This document shows positions 55,033 to 62,528 of a stretch of DNA of 64,000 bases, one piece after another. The translations under genes were made by a program, and so were the position numbers. The stretch is from NCBI RefSeq assembly GCF_052030545.1, contig NZ_JBPDIH010000003.1, positions 310,001 through 374,000 of the forward strand. The letters are read 5' to 3'. Numbering within the stretch: the stretch's first letter is position 1; each line of letters starts with the position of its first letter. Below the pieces are notes generated by a model, which made no database searches, was not told where the DNA came from, and saw nothing but the letters and a program-made list of their open reading frames with translations. The stretch is from CANMXU01 sp052030545. GTDB lineage: Bacteria > Pseudomonadota > Gammaproteobacteria > Enterobacterales > Alteromonadaceae.

Positions 55033-55974
55033 ATGTCAACAATTAACAAAAATATCAAATCAAATATGCACCGAATTTTATTATCACTTTTAATGAGTTA
55101 TGCCACCTTATACATTCATGACGTTCAGGCAGCAGATGCTGCAGTATCCGCCGCTCCTTACTTTGAATCCGGGCAAGATCCCAAACCATTAGCAAAAGTA
55201 TGGCGCCCTGTCGTTAATTTGTCTGACGAATTTAATGACAAGTCGATTGATCTGACTAAATGGCAAACAAACCCCGTTGAGAATGGCTGGGTATGGCTTG
55301 GTCGAGCACCGGGCTTATTTGACCCATCGGCAATTAATGTTGATAACGGTAAATTGCAGGTAACGGTGTCAAAACTGCCAGAAGCTAAAGTGATTAATAA
55401 CAAAACCTATTTATATCAAGGCGCGATTATTCGTTCGATTAATCCAGGCCAAGTTGGTTGGTATTATGAAACTCGAATGAAGGCAAACCAAACAGAGATG
55501 TCTTCAACCTTTTGGCTCATGTCAAAAAATTCAAATTGCAAAACAAAACATGAGTTAGATATTCAAGAAAATGTTGGCCGTGTATCGCCTAATGCTGAAA
55601 AATGGGCGCAAAATTTTGATCATATTTTTCATTCAAACGCATTTCATCGCGTAACTTCCTGTCAAAAACGCATTCAAAAAGAAAACAGTATCGACTTAGA
55701 CGAAAAAAATTCAGACCGTTATTTTGTCTACGGAGCTTGGTGGAAATCGTCGACTGAGGTACGTTTTTACCTAGATGGTAAGTACGCTTATAGCATAACA
55801 CCGCCAACCGAATTTAATGTACCTATGTGGATTCAAATGGCTATTGAAACTTACGATTGGAACCCGGTACCTAAAGATGGTGGTTTAATTGCAAGTGGCA
55901 CTTGGCAGCAACGCACCACGCAATATGATTGGGTTAGAGTATGGCAACTTGAAGATGAAACTTACTCACCTTAA
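55033..55974 (+). CDS. GH16 family glycoside hydrolase, secreted
   Basis: A GH16 protein with the catalytic motif HELDIQE (E-x-D-x-x-E) in a jelly roll (QVGWYYETRMKANQTEMSSTFWLMS, EVRFYLDGKYAYSI, YDWVRVWQLEDE). The signal peptide ends DVQA. The start is uncertain: ATG at 55033 is given, ATG at 55066 also leaves a full signal peptide, and neither has a ribosome site. It is distinct from the first GH16 protein (lipoprotein, motif NEIDITE), so they probably cut different galactan bonds or act in different places. GH16 in this setting means agarase, porphyranase or carrageenase; sequence alone does not decide. Confidence 0.88.
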   Translation: MSTINKNIKSNMHRILLSLLMSYATLYIHDVQAADAAVSAAPYFESGQDPKPLAKVWRPVVNLSDEFNDKSIDLTKWQTNPVENGWVWLGRAPGLFDPSAINVDNGKLQVTVSKLPEAKVINNKTYLYQGAIIRSINPGQVGWYYETRMKANQTEMSSTFWLMSKNSNCKTKHELDIQENVGRVSPNAEKWAQNFDHIFHSNAFHRVTSCQKRIQKENSIDLDEKNSDRYFVYGAWWKSSTEVRFYLDGKYAYSITPPTEFNVPMWIQMAIETYDWNPVPKDGGLIASGTWQQRTTQYDWVRVWQLEDETYSP

Positions 55975-56040
55975 CTGGGCGTAAGAAATACCTACTCTTT
56001 TGAAGGTATTAGCAACCAACAGTGGCTTGGACTATATTAA

Positions 56041-56082
56041 CCAATAAATGCATATCCATTGCTACGAATAAGCATTTATTGG
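56041..56082. terminator. Long hairpin between convergent GH16 and GH29 genes
   Basis: A perfect 11-bp inverted repeat (CCAATAAATGC at 56041-56051, GCATTTATTGG at 56072-56082) has a 20-base loop and lies between convergent genes. It probably acts as a bidirectional transcription end. Confidence 0.55.
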
Positions 56083-56114
56083 CGTAATATGTATTAGGAA
56101 TTTAAAGGAACAAA

Positions 56115-57737
56115 CTAGGTTGGGTCATCCTCTCCACCAATGCCCCACTCTGCGTCTTTTACCAAAGAAATTTTATAAACAAGTGCAAATTGACTCGGTA
56201 TCGTTTGAGGTTTTTCAATATGCAAACCCTTGCCATCTATCGACCACTTAACGGGCTCATTACTGCCCAACAAAGTTACTGATTGAATGTTACCAATTAG
56301 CACGCTTAAGTTGGTGCTCAAGGTTTCAATCAGCAGATCTTCTGTAGGTGCATCCATCACTAAAGCAAAAAGCGTATCATCACCTTTTTTCGTGAAACGA
56401 ATATCTTTTTCGGTATAAACGATTTTTTGTTTTTCAATTTTATGACCACCGCCACGTATGCGGGTAGGACCTTCACCAAAAACACGCCAAGGACGGGTTT
56501 CATAAATACCTTCGCCATTAATGGCTAACCAATCACCCATTTGATGAAGCATGTCTTTCATTTCTGGTGGAATTGAACCATCTGGATTTGGTGGCACATT
56601 AAGCAGCATCAAGCCATTTTTGGCAACAATATCGATAAGAATATCGATGATTTCGTTTGGCGTAACAAACTTAGCATCTTGTCGGAAAAACCAAGCGCCA
56701 GGTGAGGTATCTGTCATCCAAAACTTATCTTTTATTTGATTTGGTCGACCACGTTCATAGTCATGTACGCCAACCGTTTCTGGGAATGAGGTGTTTTTAT
56801 AACTAATGACGACGTCTTTACCCCATTCTTTACCCTTATTGAAATAGTAAGCAATAAATTTCTTCCGATAAGCTTCATCTAGCTCTTCCACCCACCAGTC
56901 AAACCACACGACATCTGGCTGATAATTATCAACCACTTCTTTGAGTTTTGCATACCATTCATCATGGAAACGCTTACTAGGTTTGAAATCTGTTAACTGA
57001 TGTTGGTCAGTATACAAATCAGCTGTTTCAACCGTGGCGTCAAACTTATAGGCGTTTGCATAATAAACCCAAGTAAAAGCATGATGAAACGAAGTTAAAA
57101 ACTTTAACCCTTGCCCTTCTATGGACGTTTTTAACTCCCCGGTTACATCGATACCGGTAAAGTCCTTAACATTCCAGCGAGTAACGTTACTGTCCCACAT
57201 GGCGAAGTTATCGTGATGCATAGCCACCGGGCCTGCAAATTTGGCCCCCGATGCTTTGAATAATTCAGCCCATTCTTGCGCATTAAAACCCGTTGGTTTA
57301 AATAACGGTATAATATCTTTGTAACCAAACTCAGCAGGGTGACCATACTTATTGGTATGTTGTTTAAAAATCGAAGAAGGAAAGCCCGTAGGATTTTTTT
57401 CGTTTGTCCTTATTTGCCCTGTTTTCCAATCATAGACTTGGTCCATGTATAAATTGAGCCCATACCAACCAGCCCCCGGTTTCATATCAATATTGGCGGT
57501 AGCAATAGGTCCCCAATGAGTATATATGCCTAATTTAGCGTCTTGAAACCAGTCTGGTTGTTCATTGATTTTACCTAAAGACTCCCAGTCCTCGGTATAC
57601 GGTGATTGTGCAAGCCCATTAGCGGCAGGTGCCACTTGAGTATTATGCGACACTTCCTTAGTCGCTTGCTCTTTATTACAGCCTGACAGAGTAAAAATCA
57701 GCGCACTAACGGCGAATGTGAGGGATGTTTTTTTCAT
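56115..57737 (-). CDS. GH29 family lipoprotein (alpha-L-fucosidase or alpha-L-galactosidase)
   Basis: A 540-residue GH29 enzyme. Lipobox LSGC gives Cys20. The N-terminal WFQDAKLGIYTHWGP is the family signature. HHDNFAMWDSNVTRWNVKDF binds substrate, and the catalytic nucleophile is Asp in VVWFDWWVEE; the C-terminal beta-sandwich runs from about residue 430. GH29 removes alpha-L-fucose, but gut porphyran loci contain GH29 enzymes that release L-galactose or L-galactose-6-sulfate. With GH50, GH16, GH2 and sulfatases around it, that role is plausible here but unproven. It is last in a minus-strand run after two sulfatase genes. Confidence 0.88.
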   Translation of the reverse strand: MKKTSLTFAVSALIFTLSGCNKEQATKEVSHNTQVAPAANGLAQSPYTEDWESLGKINEQPDWFQDAKLGIYTHWGPIATANIDMKPGAGWYGLNLYMDQVYDWKTGQIRTNEKNPTGFPSSIFKQHTNKYGHPAEFGYKDIIPLFKPTGFNAQEWAELFKASGAKFAGPVAMHHDNFAMWDSNVTRWNVKDFTGIDVTGELKTSIEGQGLKFLTSFHHAFTWVYYANAYKFDATVETADLYTDQHQLTDFKPSKRFHDEWYAKLKEVVDNYQPDVVWFDWWVEELDEAYRKKFIAYYFNKGKEWGKDVVISYKNTSFPETVGVHDYERGRPNQIKDKFWMTDTSPGAWFFRQDAKFVTPNEIIDILIDIVAKNGLMLLNVPPNPDGSIPPEMKDMLHQMGDWLAINGEGIYETRPWRVFGEGPTRIRGGGHKIEKQKIVYTEKDIRFTKKGDDTLFALVMDAPTEDLLIETLSTNLSVLIGNIQSVTLLGSNEPVKWSIDGKGLHIEKPQTIPSQFALVYKISLVKDAEWGIGGEDDPT

Positions 57738-57847
57738 TTTTTTGTATCCAGTGTTAAATATAGCGTTTTAACGCAACAAACTTAGCTTAAATAACATTCA
57801 CTTGGCTTTTCGTTATATATCGCGATAAATATTCAAAAGTGAGTTCG

Positions 57848-59770
57848 TTAAAAAAACGAACTACATGCTGGTTTAGGCAAATTTTCAAGCTCTGTTAATT
57901 TACCGTTATGAGCGCCAGCAGCAAAATTACTAACGTGGTCAACATTGACTTGTTTCCAGTCAACTTCTAATCGCCCGTCACCTAGAAAAATATTCTGAGC
58001 TTTGCGTCTCAGCGCTTGAGTGATTGCTTTATAAGCAGGCGCATAGGCGACATTATTACGTTCGTTTGGATCGCATTTCATATCGTATAGCGCAAGCTCA
58101 ACCGCTTTGTCTGACGCGTTTACCGCCCACATAATGTCTTCACCTGGTTTATGACTAATACCCGGCTTATCATTTTTAGGGCGTATTTTCATTGAAAATC
58201 CATAGTCTTTAGAGCGCAAATAGACGCGATCTCCGATAATTTGATTCATTTCGCCTAAAACATAATCTCGTTTCAATGCATCTTTGCGGATCACTTGTGC
58301 TAAATCAAAACCATCTAAGTGCTGCTTATCGTTCATATCAACACCGGCTGCTGCATAGATTGTTGGTGCGATATCAACGTATTCAACCAATTCTCGATGA
58401 ATGGTATTTTTAGGGAAATACTCGCCTGATGAGTCAACAACTATCATGGCACCATGACCTGATTTATTCCAAGGTGCAAATTTAGCTTCTATGCCTTGTT
58501 CACCTAGATGCCAGCCATGATCACCCACCGTTGCAATAATTAAATAAGGTCGATTAGTTTTTTTACTGTATGCTTTAAAATCGTCAATGGCTTTACCGAT
58601 AAGTGAATCGCCATAAGCGGTAAAGGCATAATAGTCTTGAATCGTTCTTAATTTTTCTTCTTTGCTTAAACCGTCAATTTTCATCGCGTTATAGAGTTTT
58701 TTCAATTGCGCAGGTAATTTTGCAACTTCAGATTGGCTAAATTCAGGGATCTTATAAGGAATTTTTTCGAATCGGTCTTGGTATGACTTTGGCGGCAATA
58801 CAGGGGTATGAGGAAAATGAAAACTTAAGCTAACCATCACAGGTTTATTGTCAACAGGTCCTTGGATTTTGTCACCTAGCATAGAAGTATACGTTTTATT
58901 TTGATGACCTAGATAATTTTGATAAGCAGCTAAAATTTGACCGTCTAGTGTCTTATCTTCAGGCATAGGGCTTTCACCCGCCATAATTAAATTTTGTGAT
59001 CTACGCGTATACGAACGAATTATCTCAAGCTTTTCATCAATTGGATTTTGCTCTTTGACATATTCGCCATTTTTTAAATAATCAAAAGAATTGATGTCAC
59101 CATTAGGAAAATAAAAATTTTCGGTGACCGACGTTGTTTTGCCGGTATTCCAATCTTGAACCGTCTTTTTTCCCCAATCACCTAAACCTGCACGCTCAAT
59201 GGCATAGCGTTCAACTTCATGATCGTAAGTAACAGGCATACCTTTGATATTAGGACCATTTTTAATGCGCAAACCTAATTTTCCTGCCAGCATGGTTTGA
59301 TAGCCATTGGCGCGCAATATCTCGGGAATTGTCTGTTTCGCATGCGTATTTTGTCGATGTGAATATTCAAAACCATAACGACCGCTGCGATGCGGATATT
59401 GGCCAGTTGCCATAGAATAACGAGAAGGTGAACAGCCAGGCGATTGATTGTAAGCTAGCGGAAACAATACGCCTTCTTCTGCTAAGGCATCTAAATGCGG
59501 TGATTCAACGTACCCTAGTTCACTTTCTTTTTGCCCTGTTAGTGCTTGGTTTACCACAGCAACAGAGTCTGCGCGTTGGTCATCCGTTAATATCCACAAA
59601 ATGTGCGGCTTGACATGTGCGGTGTTATTAATCGGTTTAGCCATATTTTTGGCAATACGATTTTGGCTAATAATAGGTTCTTTTTCCTTGGTTTCTGTCG
59701 GTACAGAGCAACTGACTATGCCAAGTGCTAAAGCGAGTGCACTTATTGGTAACGCTAATTGTGCTTTCAT
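57848..59770 (-). CDS. S1-type sulfatase lipoprotein (Cys type), paralog of 47518-49443
   Basis: A 640-residue sulfatase. The ATG at 59770 has AAGGAAG five bases upstream; the open frame extends to 59890 without another good start. Lipobox IVSC gives Cys21. Metal site LTDDQR lies at ~61-66, and the active-site motif CSPSR starts at Cys113. It shares long blocks with the sulfatase at 47518 (SLSFHFPHTPVLPPKSYQDRF, TVGDHGWHLGEQGIEAKFAPW, VEYVDIAPTIYAAAGVD), which points to an old duplication with later divergence in substrate. It lies between another sulfatase gene (59934) and GH29 on the same strand, likely one operon. Confidence 0.92.
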   Translation of the reverse strand: MKAQLALPISALALALGIVSCSVPTETKEKEPIISQNRIAKNMAKPINNTAHVKPHILWILTDDQRADSVAVVNQALTGQKESELGYVESPHLDALAEEGVLFPLAYNQSPGCSPSRYSMATGQYPHRSGRYGFEYSHRQNTHAKQTIPEILRANGYQTMLAGKLGLRIKNGPNIKGMPVTYDHEVERYAIERAGLGDWGKKTVQDWNTGKTTSVTENFYFPNGDINSFDYLKNGEYVKEQNPIDEKLEIIRSYTRRSQNLIMAGESPMPEDKTLDGQILAAYQNYLGHQNKTYTSMLGDKIQGPVDNKPVMVSLSFHFPHTPVLPPKSYQDRFEKIPYKIPEFSQSEVAKLPAQLKKLYNAMKIDGLSKEEKLRTIQDYYAFTAYGDSLIGKAIDDFKAYSKKTNRPYLIIATVGDHGWHLGEQGIEAKFAPWNKSGHGAMIVVDSSGEYFPKNTIHRELVEYVDIAPTIYAAAGVDMNDKQHLDGFDLAQVIRKDALKRDYVLGEMNQIIGDRVYLRSKDYGFSMKIRPKNDKPGISHKPGEDIMWAVNASDKAVELALYDMKCDPNERNNVAYAPAYKAITQALRRKAQNIFLGDGRLEVDWKQVNVDHVSNFAAGAHNGKLTELENLPKPACSSFF

Positions 59771-59933
59771 GGTACTTCCTTTATTAAGTGTTGTGTTAAG
59801 CAAAGCCACGCTATTGTTGTTGATGAAAATACTGAACATATTTTTGCCAATCGTCTCATTCACACTGTAATTTTTAGTTTTGCGCGGCACTGCCTGTAAA
59901 TCTTTTCGATGATTCCCTTAAATTAGCTAAATC

Positions 59934-61853
59934 TTAGTGAGTTTTTTTATCGCTAATATACTGCCAACGCGCTGTTAGCCAACTATCGAGTAATCGGTCT
60001 GAGGTATAGCTTTTGCTACCTTTTTTCGGCGTTGGCCAGCTATTCACGTTAGGTCGAGGAAAAACAGCCCCTGTTTTTTCATGCAAGTAAGCGGCGATAT
60101 TTAATAACGCGACTCGCTCAATATTATTGTGCGCATTGGCAATAACTTGGCGCATTGGCGCTACGGGATCATAATTGTCGACGATTGTTAAAAACTCTAT
60201 GGCTCTGCCTTTGACCTGACTATTAGTTGATGATGCTAATAAAGCATATACATCGGCTTTTACCGTGCTGGCTTGCTGATTAAAGTAACTAAGCGTAATT
60301 AGTGCCCAATATTGTTGCCAACTATTGTCTGAATTAAGCGCATCCATTAATGCTGGTTTTGCTTGTTCAAAACTCATAAGTTGTAGATCGGCAATACTGA
60401 TTAATTTAGCAATATCACTTTTATGTTTCCTACCGAATGCGATAGGGTCTGATAGTGCTGACTCAACAATTTCAGATTCAGGATAAAAACCAAGATCTGG
60501 CCAACTTTTTAATTGCTGCTGTAACTGTTGACGAAGATTTTTAAGTTGCCCTTGGTATTTAGGATTGCCAGCAAGGTTATTGGTTTCATACGGGTCGGCA
60601 CTAATATCATAAAGTGCTTCTGGTGATTTAGCTTGAAAGAATGTCGCTTGTACTGGCGTTAATTTTCCTGCCAAGTATAGGTTTTTCCATTGTTGATAGG
60701 CTTGTTGCTTATATCTATATTCGTTAAATAGACTGTCGTGATAATAAGGTTGATAGTGGCGAATATACTTGAAGTTTCCAACGCGAATTGTTCGCACCAA
60801 GTCACTTTTTTCATCAAATCGGTCGGCATGGCCAAATGTCGTTTGTCGTTGATTTAATGTAGCAAGTGAAATGTCTTTGCCTAAAAAGGCTGAACCGTCA
60901 TGGTGTTTGCTGCTTGGTAGGCCAGCAAGTGTTAATAAGGTTGGCGCAAAATCTACAAAACTGACAAATCCTGATATTCTGGTATTGCTCGGGTTTTGCA
61001 TATCTGCTGCGAGTAAATGCTGAAAGTTTTTTGGCACTCGCACCACTAATGGCACGTGTAAGCCGCGTTCAAATACATAACCTTTACTGCCCGGTAACAC
61101 ACCACCATGATCGCCAAAGTAAAAAATGAAGGTATTTTCTAACACACCGTCAGCTTGTAATTTCTTCAATACATTGCCTATTTCCTTATCAACCATTTGT
61201 AAATTATCTAAGTACCGAGCATGGGTATAACGAAACAATTGAGTATCAGGAAAAATAGGCGCCAACTTAATCTTGTTTACATCATGCTTAGTCGCTTTAT
61301 TTGACACGTCTGCTAATGGAAAGTGCAATGAATATTCATGTGATTTATGGAACGTTTGCACATGGAAAAATGGTTGCCCTTGACGGCGATCACGCCAAGT
61401 TGCTTGAGCTGAAGACATATTCCAGCGCTGCTTTAAACCAACAAAATTATAATCAGTTTTAGCATTATTACTTGTGTAGTATCCCGCCTCTTTTAACGAT
61501 TGACTAAAAGGGACAAATCCATCAGGTAACTGAGCTTGTTTAAATGCCCGATGTAAGTATGTCGCTATTTTGGGTCCATAGATACCGGTAGCTAAAGTGG
61601 TGCGAGCTGTCGAACAAACTGGCGCATTTGAATATGCGTGTTCAAAAATAAGTCCTTGTTCCGCCAAACTTTCAATATTCGGCATTCGAGCACCATTAGC
61701 GTTATATAATTTTAGGTAATGCTGTGAATTATCTTCTGAGATCAGAAACACAAAGTTAGGCTTATTTTGTTCAGCTAAAGCCCCCAAGCTCAATGTTAAA
61801 GGTGCAATAGCCAACAAGACAAACGTTATAACATTGCGTAAATAGTGGCACAT
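59934..61853 (-). CDS. Secreted sulfatase with CSTAR motif and C-terminal helical extension
   Basis: A 639-residue sulfatase. The signal peptide ends GALA (residue 27). The N-terminal metal motif reads ISEDNS instead of the usual DD. The active-site motif is CSTAR from Cys80, with Thr and Ala where most have Pro and Ser; similar C-S-x-A-R variants occur in some S1 subfamilies. FYFGDHGGVLPGSKGYVFERGLHVPLVVR is a strong C-terminal metal motif. The last ~170 residues (ALMDALNSDNSWQQYWALITL, VYALLASSTNSQVKGRAIEFL, VALLNIAAYLHE) look like HEAT-type helical repeats. It is first in a minus-strand run. GGAAG precedes the ATG. Activity and substrate are unproven. Confidence 0.88.
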   Translation of the reverse strand: MCHYLRNVITFVLLAIAPLTLSLGALAEQNKPNFVFLISEDNSQHYLKLYNANGARMPNIESLAEQGLIFEHAYSNAPVCSTARTTLATGIYGPKIATYLHRAFKQAQLPDGFVPFSQSLKEAGYYTSNNAKTDYNFVGLKQRWNMSSAQATWRDRRQGQPFFHVQTFHKSHEYSLHFPLADVSNKATKHDVNKIKLAPIFPDTQLFRYTHARYLDNLQMVDKEIGNVLKKLQADGVLENTFIFYFGDHGGVLPGSKGYVFERGLHVPLVVRVPKNFQHLLAADMQNPSNTRISGFVSFVDFAPTLLTLAGLPSSKHHDGSAFLGKDISLATLNQRQTTFGHADRFDEKSDLVRTIRVGNFKYIRHYQPYYHDSLFNEYRYKQQAYQQWKNLYLAGKLTPVQATFFQAKSPEALYDISADPYETNNLAGNPKYQGQLKNLRQQLQQQLKSWPDLGFYPESEIVESALSDPIAFGRKHKSDIAKLISIADLQLMSFEQAKPALMDALNSDNSWQQYWALITLSYFNQQASTVKADVYALLASSTNSQVKGRAIEFLTIVDNYDPVAPMRQVIANAHNNIERVALLNIAAYLHEKTGAVFPRPNVNSWPTPKKGSKSYTSDRLLDSWLTARWQYISDKKTH

Positions 61854-62528
61854 AAAAACTTCCTAACGTATTAACTGTATTATTTTAATTGGAAACAAAA
61901 GCCTGTTTAGCTGACTTATATTTTGTACGTTACTATGTAACGCATCCTTTTTTCATTCTTCTTATTCGTATATGGAGAATAACCACTTCTTTTTTGATGA
62001 AATATTAGCCTTGTCTTATTGTGAAAACGTACAATAAACACGCTTCGCCAATTAATTTTCAATGGTTCTATTTTGGTAAAAACTTCTAATTTTTCCGTGA
62101 TTTTTCCACTCCCTCCCTGTTTACAGGGAATTTTTATTTTTTATTTATGTCGACCTTAAATGCTTATACTTAGTTTGTTTCACAACTATAGCCAAGGGTT
62201 GCACCACAAGACAACTTCACTTAACCACTTGTATATTAAGCAAAAAAAACACCCCCCCTGTAACGTCACCCTAAGATATGAAAATAAACACATTTCATAT
62301 TTAAACACTAATGTTTAACTACAATCAATAATAAACTATTTATTGTTAACAATTTACATTGACACATTGTGTGCTTAGTGGGATATTAAAATTAAGTTTT
62401 GTTGTGTAAAACTTAATACAAAATACAAAATACAAAATACAAAATACAAAAAACAAAAAACAAAGGAACGAGTAGTTGCTTTAACTTAAACGACTACTTG
62501 TATCCATATCCTTTGAGGGAGACATATC
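61854..62528. promoter_or_regulatory. Divergent control region before the final receptor gene
   Basis: About 675 AT-rich bases. It includes a perfect palindrome ATTGTTAACAAT at 62342-62353 and a candidate promoter: TTGACA at 62359-62364, then 17 bases, then GATATT at 62382-62387. A 7-bp tandem repeat lies at 62415-62463 and a GAGGGAGA ribosome site just before the ATG at 62529. The left part should hold the promoter of the 61853 sulfatase gene. Confidence 0.6.
62415..62463 (+). repeat. Seven-copy 7-bp tandem repeat in receptor leader
   Basis: Five perfect AATACAA units (62415-62449) are followed by two AAAACAA variants (62450-62463). They lie between the candidate promoter and the receptor start codon. 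Confidence 0.92.

Noticed and set aside
62242..62258. A8 and C7 homopolymer tracts as a contingency locus
   Set aside because: They are noncoding and about 270 bases before the receptor start, upstream of the candidate promoter; no clear mechanism compared with the 7-bp repeat.
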